Shown: positions 8,774 to 17,724, counted from the stretch's first letter. The stretch is 64,000 nucleotides of DNA from DASTPP01 sp035762175 (GCA_035762175.1 DASTPP010000345.1:1-64000), one strand, 5' to 3'. Made by a program: numbers and translations. Notes: generated by a model from the sequence alone, not told the origin.

Positions 8774-9580
8774 TCACCCCTCCGCCTCGTCTTCGCCCCC
8801 CTCCGGCCCCGCCTCGCCGCCCGGCTCGCCCGCCGCCTTCTCTTTGCGCGCGCCGCCCGTGTGCCACGCCACCAGCGGCGCGAGCAGCGCCTCGGCGAGC
8901 GAGCGCGCCGCGGGGTCGCCCAGATCGTCGCCCGCGTCGGCGTGGGCCGTGACGCGCAGCACGTAGCTGCGTAGCGACGTGACGAGCGCGTCGAGCGGCT
9001 CGCGCACGCGCGCGCCCGCCTTGACCTCGGCCCGACGCTTGGTCACCTGCAGCGCCTCGCCGTACGCCTCGAACGTGTCGCGAATGGCCTCGACGAAGGT
9101 CTCGCCCCCGAGCACCCTGATGGGTTCGGTGTGCTCGGGTAGGTCGGCCCGGTCGAGCAGCTTTTGCACCTCGGCCCACTGGGTCACGAAGGGCGCCTGC
9201 GTGAAGCCGAGCCCGAACGGATACAACTTGTCGAGCAGGCGCCGCGCCATCGCCGCCTTCTCGGCCCAGGGCCCCGGCGAGGGCAGCCTCGCCCACCCCT
9301 GCAGAAACCCGTGAAAGGCCCCGCACGCGGCGTCGACCCGCACGTCGGCCGCGAGGGCCGCGCTCGGATCGAGGGCCTTGACCTCCTCGAGCCGCACGCG
9401 CGACGCGCGCAGCGCCTCGACGGAGCTCGAGAGGCGCTCGGCGGCCTTGGCCAGCGGCAGGGTCAGCTGCGCGCGGTGGTCGTCGGCGACCGTGAGCAGC
9501 CGGGTGCTCAGCGCGACGGCGTTGGGCGCCGAGAGGTGGGGGAGCGAAACGAGCGAGGGGGTCGAGTACGAGCGAGCCAT
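8774..9580 (-). CDS. Hypothetical protein, 268 residues, mostly helical
   Basis: Starts at ATG 9580 (MARSYSTPSLVSLPHLS). The body is predicted helical, with conserved-looking stretches such as FGLGFTQAPFVTQWAEVQKLL and RVLGGETFVEAIRDTFEAYG, and ends in a Gly/Glu-rich tail from about residue 245. No signal peptide or membrane segment. I do not recognise a family; its size and build recall the hypothetical protein at 13319 (N-terminal Ser/Thr/Pro-rich lead, helical body, acidic tail), and both have a palindromic repeat array upstream. Whether they are related needs a profile search. Confidence 0.7.
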   Translation of the reverse strand: MARSYSTPSLVSLPHLSAPNAVALSTRLLTVADDHRAQLTLPLAKAAERLSSSVEALRASRVRLEEVKALDPSAALAADVRVDAACGAFHGFLQGWARLPSPGPWAEKAAMARRLLDKLYPFGLGFTQAPFVTQWAEVQKLLDRADLPEHTEPIRVLGGETFVEAIRDTFEAYGEALQVTKRRAEVKAGARVREPLDALVTSLRSYVLRVTAHADAGDDLGDPAARSLAEALLAPLVAWHTGGARKEKAAGEPGGEAGPEGGEDEAEG

Positions 9581-9741
9581 GACGAAGGGTCTTTCGGAGG
9601 TGAGGGGTTGGTCGAGGGCGCTTGGTCGACGCCCTTCTGTCTTCCCTTCGGCCTGCCTCGACCCCAGTTGCTCGCCCCGAGACGAATTCGTCAGGCCGGG
9701 GTGATTTTCTCGAAAACCTGCGCAAAACCGCCTGAGAAAGC

Positions 9742-10050
9742 GCCGGTCGCCCGGTCTCGACCGCAAAAAAACGCTCGGCGAAGCGTCACCCTGCCGGGTC
9801 GACGCTCGAAAAAGCGCTCGGCGAAGCGCCCCGGCGAGGTCGCGACCGACCCGAAAACGCTCGGCCAAGGGGGGGCGCGACGGTCCGGACCGTCGCGAAC
9901 GCGCCTCCGCGAGCGTTTTTCGGCCGGGCCGACCGGCTCGGGGGGGCATTCTCGAGCGTTTTTCGGTCGGGCCGACCGTCTCGAAGGTGCACTGTTGGCG
10001 CTTTTCGGTCGGGCCGACCCGCTCGAGAGCGTTCCGAGAAGGTCTCCTGG
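9742..10050. repeat. Inverted array of ~43-bp palindromic units
   Basis: The left arm has three units sharing gctcggcgaagcg-like cores at 9773, 9816 and 9859 (43-bp spacing). The right arm has three units with ttttcggtcgggccgacc at 9921, 9964 and 10006 (43 and 42 bp). The right-arm motif contains the palindrome GGTCGGGCCGACC. Left and right arms are roughly reverse complements (aaaacgctcgg against cgagcgtttt). Between them, 9876-9897 is a perfect 22-bp palindrome. The array lies upstream of the minus-strand gene starting at 9580. Confidence 0.75.
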
Positions 10051-10270
10051 TCGAGCTGACCCCCTCGGGGCGCTTTGGAAAGCGCTTGGGGCAGGTCGTA
10101 CCCTCCCCCCGGGGTAGAGGCAGCGTCGGCACCGGCGGCGCCCGCGCCCCGCCCGAGGGCGGGGCGACCCAGCCGAGGAGCCTGGCCGAAGCGCCGGGCT
10201 TTGCTCTCCGTTCGAAGGGGGCTCGCCGCAGCCCAGGCTTTCGAGGGCGTTTCGAAACGCGCCCGGCTTT

Positions 10271-10494
10271 CTGCCCCCGGCTGAAGCCGGGGGCAGCGGA
10301 CGCCCGCTCGTGCCACGCGGAAGCGGGCCGGTTCGGAGAGCCAAGCCCGCCCCCTCGCCGGGGGCCGGGCTCCCCCGGGCTTCGTCTTCGGGGCGAGCGC
10401 GCGACGCGGCGCGCGGCGCGAGAGCCCTGCCTCCGGCAGGGCTTTGCGAGCCGTTTCCGCGGGCGTTCGCTGCCCTCGGCTTCAGCCGGGGGCC
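10271..10494. repeat. Nested inverted-repeat element (MITE-like)
   Basis: A 224-bp element with inverted ends of about 36 bp: 10271-10307 and 10459-10494 match as reverse complements with few mismatches, and each end is itself a hairpin (cccccggctgaagccggggg). Inside are further hairpins, such as cctgcctccggcaggg near 10430. No transposase gene. Architecture resembles the element at 21070-21341, with different sequence. The interval 9581-10760 holds nothing else that I recognise as a gene. Confidence 0.6.
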
Positions 10495-10760
10495 GCCCGC
10501 TGGCGGCCGGCGAAGGCGCGGGCTTCGAGGCCTTCGCCGCCGCGGCCCGAGAGGGCCTCTCGTTCACACCGCCGGTCTTCTTCGCTGCCATCGGAGCCTC
10601 GTTCTCGACGCTTCGGTTCCGGGAAGCGCCCCCCACCAAAGCGGCCCTCCCCTCCCCTCGTGCCGCCCCGGCCGCCCATCCGCGACGATGGGCGGCACGG
10701 GCTGCGACAAAGCGGGCCAGCCTCTTGCCTTCGGCTCCGCCGTCGGGGCACCGTAGGCGC

Positions 10761-11825
10761 GTGAAGGGCGCCCGCCGAAGCCCTCAAGGGCCTGCCGACG
10801 TCGGCCGTGCCGATCTCGACGCGGCGCTCGAAGCCCTCGACGTCGACGAGCTACGAGCGTTCCTCGTCGAGGCGCTCGAAGCCCTCGACGAAGGCCCTCG
10901 CCTTCGGCTCCAAACCTCGCTTTTGCAACGGGCCGCCACGAGGAACGCCGCCCCGCGCCTGGGCGCGGCGTCACCCCCGGCAGCGGGGACGGTCGCAAAC
11001 GCCTCGCCGCCCGCCTCACGCCCACGCCAAGGCCCGCTCGCGCCACCCCCTGCGCCCCCCACGAGCCCCACTCCGACGAGGCTCGCCTCGCCCTCGGGCA
11101 GCGTCGCCCCCCAGCGCACCGCCTTCGACTATCTCGCCGAGGTCGGAGCCCACCTCGCCGCCGGGCGGGCCGACGACGCCATTCGATGCGCCGAAGCCTC
11201 GCTCGCCATCTGGCCCCACGGGCTCAAAGGCCGCTTTCAGCGCAAGCTCGGCGAGGCCTACGCCGCCAAAGGCCAGCCCGACCGCGCCGTCGAGGCCGTC
11301 TGGATGGGCTTTCTCGACGACCCCGAGCCCGAGACCTTCCGCACGCTGCGACGACGGGCCAAGGAGGCGGGGGCCTGGCCCGCCTGGCGGCAGCGGGCGA
11401 TCGACCACCTCGCCATCGAGCACCCGCAGGCGAAGAAGGCGGCGTCGGCGCTGGTCGAGATCTTCTTGTTCGAAGGCAAGCCGCTCGACGCGCTGCGCGA
11501 GGCCCGACGGCGCCCCATCTTTCCGCGCGCCTGGCTCGTTCTCGCCGGCGGCCTCGCGGCAGAGCACCCGCGCGAGGCGCTCGCCGTCTTCGACGAGAAG
11601 GTCGTGCCCCAGTTCACGAGCACCCCCTCGCGCCAGCGCCTCGTCGACATCGTCAAGGTTCTGCGGGCGCTGCAGCAGGGGGCCGAGCAGGCGGGGTTGG
11701 GCGAGGGGTTCAAGGCGCTCGTGGCGAAGATTCGTCGGGACTTCGAGAGGAAGCCGTGGCTGATGGAGGTGCTCGCGAAGGAGGGCTGGGCGGAGAGCGC
11801 CGGACGAGGTGGCGCCTCGAGATGA
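10761..11825 (+). CDS. Helical-repeat protein, DUF6880-like
   Basis: I chose GTG 10761 because the frame before it runs through the repeat region. 354 residues. Residues about 15-50 (DLDAALEALDVDELRAFLVEA) resemble the N-terminal helix of DUF6880-type proteins; a Pro/Ala/Ser linker of about 60 residues follows. Residues about 120-345 are TPR-like alpha helices: FDYLAEVGAHLAAGRADDAI, GEAYAAKGQPDRAVEAVWMGF, and a C-terminal FKALVAKIRRDFERKPWLME, which recalls the ends of SWIM zinc-finger proteins. No SWIM motif is present. Probably a protein-protein interaction module in the cytoplasm; the specific role is unknown. Confidence 0.65.
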   Translation: MKGARRSPQGPADVGRADLDAALEALDVDELRAFLVEALEALDEGPRLRLQTSLLQRAATRNAAPRLGAASPPAAGTVANASPPASRPRQGPLAPPPAPPTSPTPTRLASPSGSVAPQRTAFDYLAEVGAHLAAGRADDAIRCAEASLAIWPHGLKGRFQRKLGEAYAAKGQPDRAVEAVWMGFLDDPEPETFRTLRRRAKEAGAWPAWRQRAIDHLAIEHPQAKKAASALVEIFLFEGKPLDALREARRRPIFPRAWLVLAGGLAAEHPREALAVFDEKVVPQFTSTPSRQRLVDIVKVLRALQQGAEQAGLGEGFKALVAKIRRDFERKPWLMEVLAKEGWAESAGRGGASR

Positions 11826-11945
11826 CCCGTTCGTCGTGCCCGATGGGGTGCACGAGAACGGCACGCGACCAGCCGTCATTGAGCGCCACGCGTCGGGGCA
11901 CGACGGGGGTTGCGTTCGCCGGGCTTCGTGACCCATGCTCGAGGC

Positions 11946-12185
11946 ATGATCAGCAAGCGCGTGGCGAAGGTCATCACGTGGGACGGTCAGCAGGTGCCGC
12001 CCGAGCTGCGCGAGCTTCCGCCCGGGCAGTACGCGCTCGAGCCGGTCGATGACGGGGCCCTGACCGAAGAGCAAGACGCCGGGCTCGAGCAAGGGCTCGC
12101 CTCGCTCGATCGGGGCGAAGGGCGTCCGGCCGGCGAGGTGGCCGAGCGCTTGCGCGGGCTCATCGCGAAGCGGCGCGCGGGGTGA
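11946..12185 (+). CDS. Putative antitoxin of a ParE-type pair
   Basis: 79 residues from ATG 11946 (MISKRVAKVITWDGQQVPPE). The C-terminal half (LEQGLASLDRGEGRPAGEVAERLRGL) resembles the toxin-binding tail of ParD-like antitoxins. The N-terminal half is not a clear ribbon-helix-helix domain. The TGA stop overlaps the GTG start of the next gene (GTGA at 12182-12185), the usual coupling in toxin-antitoxin operons. Antitoxin function is inferred from this position. Confidence 0.65.
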   Translation: MISKRVAKVITWDGQQVPPELRELPPGQYALEPVDDGALTEEQDAGLEQGLASLDRGEGRPAGEVAERLRGLIAKRRAG

Positions 12186-12466
12186 CCGTCCTCTTCTCGC
12201 CCGAGGCCGAGCTCGACCTCGCCACGACCCTCGAGCACCTCGCCGAGCGCAACACCGACGCCGCCGAAGCGCTTCGGCTCGACGTGTTTCGGCAGCTCTC
12301 GCTCCTCGACGAGGGCGCGGTCGACGGTGCCCTCACGACGCTCCGAAGCGGGCGCCGCGTCCGGCGATGGTTGGTCTACCCGCTCTGGGTCTATTATCGG
12401 CGCCAGGGCAGCGTGCTCGAAGTCGTGCGCGTATACCACCACGCGCGCCGGCCGCTCGAGCGCTGA
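12182..12466 (+). CDS. ParE/RelE superfamily toxin
   Basis: 94 residues. FSPEAELDLATTLEHLAERN at the N-terminus and RRWLVYPLWVYYRRQG...VVRVYHHARRP at the C-terminus give the RelE/ParE fold. The HHARRP ending fits the ParE branch, which targets DNA gyrase, rather than mRNA-cleaving RelE; this assignment rests on sequence resemblance. Coupled to the small gene before it. Starts at GTG 12182. Confidence 0.85.
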   Translation: MTVLFSPEAELDLATTLEHLAERNTDAAEALRLDVFRQLSLLDEGAVDGALTTLRSGRRVRRWLVYPLWVYYRRQGSVLEVVRVYHHARRPLER

Positions 12467-12660
12467 CGCCACCCGCCTCGCCGCGGGCGTCCTGACGCCG
12501 GCGCATCGGCTGGCGGCGCGACCCGCGGTGCTGTCCGGTCGACGTGCTCGGCGCCCCTGACCCCCGGTTGCATCGTCGTTCGGGTAGCCAAACGTGCAAC
12601 CTGGCCCCCCTGCGCCGCGCCCGGCCCGCCGCCCCGCCGAGGTCGGGCGGGCCGAAGCCT

Positions 12661-13010
12661 GACCGTTCTGCACCAACGGAAGCGTTGCCCGACCTAAGCC
12701 AGACCCTTCGCCCGGAGACGGATCCGTCCCCTCCCCCATCGTCTGACCGTTCGTTCGAAACCCCGCCGGGCCCGACCCAAAGCCGGACCGTTCGAAATTC
12801 GCCCCTAAACGCCCCCGCCAGAACGGTCGGGCTTCGATCGGCCATCGAATTCGTTGCCGACCGAAGGGTCGGGCTTCGATCGGCCATCGAATTCGTTGCC
12901 AGCCGAAGGGTCCGGCTTCGATCGGCCAACGGATCCGTTCGAAACCGAAGGGTCTGGCTTGGGTCGACCAACGAATTCGTTAGGGCCGAACGGTCTGGCT
13001 TTGGCGAGCG
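12661..13010. repeat. Inverted array of 41-43-bp units
   Basis: The left arm has four units beginning gaccgttc-like at 12661, 12702, 12745 and 12786 (41, 43 and 41 bp). The right arm has five units in the opposite orientation with ggtcgggcttcg-like cores, with the reference base at 12827, 12869, 12911, 12953 and 12994 (42, 42, 42 and 41 bp). Most right-arm units contain the palindrome acgaattcgt or tcgaattcgt; the middle one has acggatccgt instead. The arms meet at gaccgttc (12786) and gaacggtc (12821). Not a CRISPR: the whole unit is conserved and there are no unique spacers. Confidence 0.8.
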
Positions 13011-13075
13011 CTCGGATCGACCCCCCGGCCCCCCTCCGGTCGCCCCCCCCTGCCCTACCCCGGCCCCCCCTTGCC

Positions 13076-13210
13076 CTCGCGGGGGGTTGCCTGGCGGCAC
13101 GGAGGCGGTCGGCCTGGGACGCCCGGCCCCCTGCTCTCGCGGGGGGTTGCCCTGGCGGCACGGCGGCGGCCGGCCTGGGCGGCCCGACCCCCTGCCGTCG
13201 CGGGGTTTTT
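13076..13210. repeat. 60-bp direct repeat, about 2.3 copies
   Basis: ctcgcggggggttgcc recurs at 13076 and 13136, and a degenerate copy starts at 13196 (gtcgcggggttttttggcc). The body of the unit includes tggcggcacggcggcggcc. The final copy ends in a run of six T, which could make it act as a terminator for anything reading from the toxin operon. Confidence 0.6.
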
Positions 13211-13318
13211 TGGCCATCGGACCGACAAAGCGCGAGGGAGAGAAAAAAAGATCGGCGGCGTTAGCAACCGGCCCGCGGGGCGACCGAAGGGACTTTCAGA
13301 AGCCCCAAGGAGCCGACC

Positions 13319-14173
13319 ATGACCCTGCCGACCTACCGCCCCACCACCCCCACCACGCTCATTCAACCCATCTCCCGCCACGAGGCCGCCGAGGCCTACG
13401 CCCGGGCCCGCCCTGACCTCGACGCCCTGCGCCCCGAGGAGGTCGGGCGCATCACCGCCAACATCGCTGTCGTTCTCTCGATCGTGCTCGGCGCGCTGGT
13501 TCACCTCGAGGCGCTGATGCCCATCATCGCCACGCTGCCGCTGCTCGACCTCGCCACCCTGCGCAAGCTACGCGACTACGTCTACACCCTTTACTACGTC
13601 GATCTGATGGCCCTGCTCGCGGCCGAGGGCGCCGCCGACGTGCCCACCCTGCTGGCCGAAGCCACGCCCATGCGCGAGCGAATGCTCTCGGTCGCCGAGG
13701 GCATGGCCAAGTACGGCCTGGTCGACGCCGAGCGGGTGGCGGCGATTCGTAGCGGCCTCGGCCACCTCGACACCGCCCGCGATCTGGGCGCCCTCGCCGA
13801 GCTCTTCGGCGGCCTGCCCCCCGAGCACCAGGCCCGCCTGCCCGTGCCCGCCGCCGAAGTCGACCGCGCCGCCGAACTGAGCCTGCAACTGCTCGCCGCC
13901 CTCGGCCGCCGGCACGTCGGCTCGGACGGCGCGGGCCTGCCGACCCGCTACGACGACGACAAGGCGCGGGCGTTTCGGCTGGTGGTGCGCACCTACGACC
14001 TGGGGCGTCGCGCGGTGTCGTACGTGCGCTGGCACGAAGGCGACGCCGACCTGCTCGTGCCGTCGCTCTTCTCGGGCAAGCGCCGCCGCAGCCCCGCGGC
14101 CGACGAGCCGGGCCCCGACGGCGCCCCGACCGCTCCGCCCGCGCCCGAGGGCGAGGGCGACCCCGGCGTGTAG
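13319..14173 (+). CDS. Hypothetical protein, 284 residues
   Basis: The ATG at 13319 has a strong Shine-Dalgarno aaggag 7 bases upstream. Residues 1-25 are Thr/Pro-rich; the helical body has LRKLRDYVYTLYYVDLMALLA (about 83-103) and RLVVRTYDLGRRAVSYVRWHEG (about 220-241). After about residue 260 the tail is Pro/Gly/Glu-rich. One hydrophobic helix (ANIAVVLSIVLGALVHLEALM) could be a membrane segment but is interrupted by charged residues. The RRAVSYVRWHEGDAD stretch recalls a family I associate with Polyangiales genomes, without known function. No partner in an operon. Confidence 0.75.
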   Translation: MTLPTYRPTTPTTLIQPISRHEAAEAYARARPDLDALRPEEVGRITANIAVVLSIVLGALVHLEALMPIIATLPLLDLATLRKLRDYVYTLYYVDLMALLAAEGAADVPTLLAEATPMRERMLSVAEGMAKYGLVDAERVAAIRSGLGHLDTARDLGALAELFGGLPPEHQARLPVPAAEVDRAAELSLQLLAALGRRHVGSDGAGLPTRYDDDKARAFRLVVRTYDLGRRAVSYVRWHEGDADLLVPSLFSGKRRRSPAADEPGPDGAPTAPPAPEGEGDPGV

Positions 14174-14377
14174 CGGTCGCCCCTCGCCTCGGCGCCCCGC
14201 CCCGGCCGCCTCCACGACGCTCGGCCGCTCGCCCACCCTCGCCCTCTCCCCCCGAGAGAAGCGCCGAGGGTGAGGGCGCCCCCCCCAACGTCGCCGCGAG
14301 CCCCGGCCGAGGGCCCGCATGGCCCGCGCCTGGCTCGCCTTGACGGCTGCGTTGCCGATTCGTTATTACGTTTATTT

Positions 14378-14908
14378 GTGACAAAGTTCGTAGCCGCCAA
14401 ACGTCGCCTTGGTTGGTTCGCGGCAGCCCCCGCAGCGTGCAAGGGCGACGCCCCCGAGGGCGCCTCCACCGCCGGCTCGGGCGGCTCGGCAACGGGCGGC
14501 TCGGCGGACCTCGGCGGCGGGGGTTCGGGCGGGGCGAACCGTGCGGGCGGCTCGGCCGGCGCTGGGGGCATCGCGTGCGACGCACCCCTCGCCGCGTGCG
14601 GCGGCGCCTGCATCGACCTCCGCGCCGACCCGACCCATGGCGGCGCGTGCGGGCGTAGCTGTCTGGGCGCGGCCTGCGTCGCGGGGGCGCGCAGCCCCGA
14701 GGCGCTCACCTCGGTCGGCAAGGTCGCTCTGTACGCGCTCGCCGACGACGGTACCTACGTCTGCTGGGCCTCGCCCGCGTACAAGGCTGGCGCCCACTCC
14801 GCGATGCGCCGAGCGCCCAAGGCTTTGCTGGAAGGGGCCAGCGGAGAGGCGTTCCCCGGCACCACCATCCAAACACATTCGCTCGCGTTCGCGGAAGGCA
14901 AGCTTTAA
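14378..14908 (+). pseudogene. 5' half of a beta-propeller lipoprotein gene, interrupted
   Basis: From GTG 14378 the frame gives a short signal ending AAAPAAC, a Gly/Ser-rich spacer, a Cys-rich block (ACDAPLAACGGACIDL, CGRSCLGAACVAG) and the beginning of a repeat domain (VALYALADDGTYVCW). This aligns along its length with the N-terminal half of the intact lipoprotein at 21447-22928. It stops at TAA 14906-14908 directly after SLAFAEGKL, where the intact copy continues into LFWGDLG; the next bases are AT-rich and unrelated. The gene was therefore cut at about 14905. Its missing half may be the fragment at 17725-18096, now on the opposite strand. Confidence 0.75.
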
Positions 14909-14986
14909 GAAATTTGCACAAATCACACCTCAGACACCATTCGACCCAAATCGCACAAAGCCCGAGTTTCCACACTACGCGCGACG

Positions 14987-15540
14987 ATGCCAACAAAGTT
15001 CAAGCATGACTGGGTAGCGCCGCGCGGGCGCGCCGTGAGGCTGCCGACCGCGCGCGTCACCGCCGACCGCGCGCCCGTGCCCGCCGTCGTCGTCGTTCAC
15101 GCGGCGAAGATGAAGGAGCCCTGGTGCTTGGCGACCTCGCTCGCCGAGCGCACGGCGCAGGACGTCATCGCCCTCTACGGGAAGAGATTTTCGATTGAAG
15201 AAACGTTTCGAGACGAGAAAGATATCCACTTCGGCTTGGGCCTGTCCGCGACGCACGTCGGCTCGTGCGACCGGCGCGACCGGCTGCTCTTGCTCGCGGC
15301 CATTGCCCATGCCCTGCTGACCTTGCTGGGCGCGGCCGCGGAGAAGGTCGGCTTGGATCGGGAGTTTCAAACCAGCCCCAAGCGCGGTCGAGCGCTCTCG
15401 CTCTTCGGTCAAGGCACCTTCTGGTACGGCGCCCTGCCGAACATGAAAGATGAGAAGGCGCTTCGGTTGATGACTGCCTTCGACGAGCGATGCGAGAACA
15501 TGCCATCTTCCGCCAAATTTTCGGGATCCTATGAGGGGGT
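14987..15540 (+). mobile_element. IS4-family transposase remnant (C-terminal part)
   Basis: The frame carries the IS4-family YREK signature Y-x2-R-x3-E-x6-K in YGKRFSIEETFRDEKD (Y64, R67, E71 and K78 of the open frame). The Glu is the third catalytic residue of the DDE transposase. Following helices (RRDRLLLLAAIAHALLTLLG) and RGRALSLFGQGTFWYGALP also fit the family. The N-terminal half with the two catalytic Asp is missing, and the frame drifts into unrelated sequence after about 15540, so the protein is inactive. Both ends of the element are unclear; possible IS end sequence lies near 15530-15570. Confidence 0.8.
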
Positions 15541-15796
15541 GACTCAGGGTCATGGCGGCACGGCGGGGGTGGAGGGAGTTTGGCAAGACGTCTTCTGCGT
15601 CCGCCCGTGCCCTTTTTCAACCTGCCGGGAGAGCGCAACCTCGCGCAATTGCCCCGAGAACTGCACCCTGTTCAAAATGGAAAAATCATTCAAATTCAAA
15701 TGCCTTGCATGCGCAAGGCCGCTCACGGTGGGAAGCGAGCATGCGTCGCATTAAATCCAGGCAAATGTGCGCCCCCGATCGTCCGCGGGAGTTTTT

Positions 15797-17179
15797 ATGT
15801 GGATATTTCTTGAGCCCTATTATCGCAGCGACAATTCCGTTGTGGAGGACGCTCAGTCTACGTGGCAAGACCGGAGGCCGGATTCTTATCTCAATGGAAA
15901 GTATGTCCACGTGGGTGGTTGGAAATTTCGGAAGCTCGGCAAATTTGGAAAAATGAGTGGCGATACGTATACATGGAATCAGGCGCGCGACGAACTGAAC
16001 CAAGATCGACAGACGCGGTCTTCTAAAATCATCGACCAGGCGGTTTCAATAGAGGATTGGCCACAGCCGCGACCGGTGAGCAATTTGACGCTCTACGGCC
16101 TCGTGGTCGCCCCGGCGATAGTCGTGATATACAACAAAGACAGATACAGCCAACAAAGCACTAAAGGAGAAGCGGTCCAGGTACTCTTCGAATCCACTCC
16201 AATGGAGGGAGGCGACGGTGTCCGATGCATCAAGCATCTCGAGGGAGGGCCGCCTGCTGCCTTTGAGGTGAAAGGCCTTAAGCTGTACCCAAAATCCAGG
16301 AATCCCATCCATGGCAGAATTCTATACTACCTGGGAGAAGAACCAGAAAAGACGACGACGCGTGGCAGGAAGCTATTGGAGAAAGGAAAGACGAAGAGTC
16401 GAATTTACCGGGTCGAGTCCCATAATATCAAGGCCTGGGAGCCCGTCAGGAAGAGGCACCCCACTCAGGTCAAGCTCATGGGGAGCCCCGCTGCCAAAGC
16501 CGTCAGAGAAGCGGGCGTTTCCTTGTATCGTGAGAGAATGTGGCACTGGTGTCACCTCATTGCGCACAGCATGGGGGATCACAACCGCCCTCAGGACCCA
16601 GACAACCTCGTAGCCGGCTCCGCCGCCTGCAATGGTGACATGGCGCTTCTGGAATCTGTAATAAAGGTGCTAATCAAGGAAAAAAAAGTCATGAACGGGT
16701 TGTCTCTGCAAGTGACGGCGGACCTGGTCAAGGACACAGCTCACGTGGCTATGCAGATTAACTACAAAGTCACAAACGACGAAAATGGTGCCTCGTCCGT
16801 CTTCTCTTTCGATGCACTTGACGTCAACAGGTCGCCCATTCATCTCGCGGATATTTATGCGGCCAAGCTGGCTGACGATCTCAAGCTGCCTTGTGACGAA
16901 TCGCAGCGTGCCGATTTGATAAAGGAACTCACGGGCGAAAGGCACAGACGTATTCCTTCTCCTTTGCGCGACGACGGTGCCCCGATGCATTCTCCATTGC
17001 CGCTTGTCGATACCTGGTTCCCCCAGACTCATTCTTCACAGCCAAACACGCCTGTTAATAGCCCAACGACGTCTGCGCCTCTCCAAAGCTCATCAAAATC
17101 CGATCAGCGCGAACCACAGGTTGCCAAGGAGGGTTGGCGGATGTCAGTCAAAGTCAAAAAATTTAAGTTTTTTGAGTGA
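15797..17179 (+). CDS. Putative DNA/RNA non-specific (HNH/beta-beta-alpha-Me type) nuclease
   Basis: 460 residues from ATG 15797. The central motif WHWCHLIAHSMGDHN, with DNLVAGSAACNGDM about 12 residues later (His253 and Asn279), resembles the catalytic His and metal-binding Asn of DNA/RNA non-specific endonucleases found in secreted toxins. Upstream regions (residues 1-240) and the Ser/Pro-rich end (about 390-450) match nothing I know. No signal peptide. GC content is clearly lower than in neighbouring genes (near 50% by eye) and codon use is mixed, pointing to recent transfer. It sits between an IS4 remnant and a broken lipoprotein fragment. No immunity gene is obvious beside it. Function is inferred from the motif. 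Confidence 0.6.
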   Translation: MWIFLEPYYRSDNSVVEDAQSTWQDRRPDSYLNGKYVHVGGWKFRKLGKFGKMSGDTYTWNQARDELNQDRQTRSSKIIDQAVSIEDWPQPRPVSNLTLYGLVVAPAIVVIYNKDRYSQQSTKGEAVQVLFESTPMEGGDGVRCIKHLEGGPPAAFEVKGLKLYPKSRNPIHGRILYYLGEEPEKTTTRGRKLLEKGKTKSRIYRVESHNIKAWEPVRKRHPTQVKLMGSPAAKAVREAGVSLYRERMWHWCHLIAHSMGDHNRPQDPDNLVAGSAACNGDMALLESVIKVLIKEKKVMNGLSLQVTADLVKDTAHVAMQINYKVTNDENGASSVFSFDALDVNRSPIHLADIYAAKLADDLKLPCDESQRADLIKELTGERHRRIPSPLRDDGAPMHSPLPLVDTWFPQTHSSQPNTPVNSPTTSAPLQSSSKSDQREPQVAKEGWRMSVKVKKFKFFE

Positions 17180-17724
17180 CAGATGCTCGCTTCGTTGTTT
17201 ACGACGGTGGGGTGACCCCAGGGCGAGCGCATCTTATGCCTCGGCAATTCCTGCCTTCAGCACCTTCTCCAGGTGCTCCTCGTTCCACCCCAGGGCGGGC
17301 GCATCAAAAGGTGTGTAATTTCCAGCCCGTAGCCTGCTTCGGCTCGCCTGCGCCCTTGAAGTGCTTCCCCGAGAGAGACGCGGGGCGGCGCCGCGGCCGC
17401 GCTGAGATCGTGCGTGCGGATGAGGACACTGGCAACGGAGCCTCGGAACGCAAGTGCCTGGACTTGCCTGCTCTTTGGTGCGCCCGCCCTGCCTGATGGG
17501 GTAGTCGCCTGGGGCGAGCCTGCTGGGCGATCACCCGCCGGGACAGGGTAGACCGAAGAGGTACCGTGAGAGGCCCGCTGCCCGCTTGGCAGACAGAACC
17601 GAGCGCTGAGCGGAGGGGTCGATTTTTTTCTCCCGCCCCTCTCCGACGTTGTCCGCTCGCCGGGCCGGCATTGGGCCGCGTGCGGTCGCTGGCAGCAGCG
17701 CTGCCCCGAGCTACACACCGCCCC
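17180..17724. other. Decayed intergenic sequence
   Basis: No intact gene. ccccagggcg-gcgcatc occurs twice (about 17216 and 17289). On the minus strand, 17234-17330 reads as a plausible C-terminal tail (GWNEEHLEKVLKAGIAEA then TAA), but it lacks any start and its upstream frame is broken. Probably debris of genes damaged during the rearrangement. Confidence 0.4.

Larger units (their letters stand above)
12467..13318. other. Intergenic region holding two repeat arrays
   Basis: 852 bases between the toxin gene and the hypothetical gene at 13319. Nearly all of it is repeats: the inverted ~42-bp array (12661-13010) and the 60-bp tandem repeat (13076-13210). Just before the next gene, 13200-13320 has a T-run (ggggttttttgg) and a strong ribosome binding site, aaggag, at 13307-13312. 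Confidence 0.5.

Noticed and set aside
10761..11825. Extended start of the helical-repeat gene at 9987
   Set aside because: The extra 258 codons run through the inverted array and the MITE-like element, with no coding character, so GTG 10761 was preferred.
12661..13010. CRISPR-like array
   Set aside because: Units are conserved along their full length, there are no unique spacers, and orientation switches in the middle. No cas gene is nearby.
14987..15754. Functional transposase of 255 residues
   Set aside because: Only the C-terminal part of an IS4 protein is present and the last 70 residues are unrelated. The two Asp of the catalytic triad are missing.
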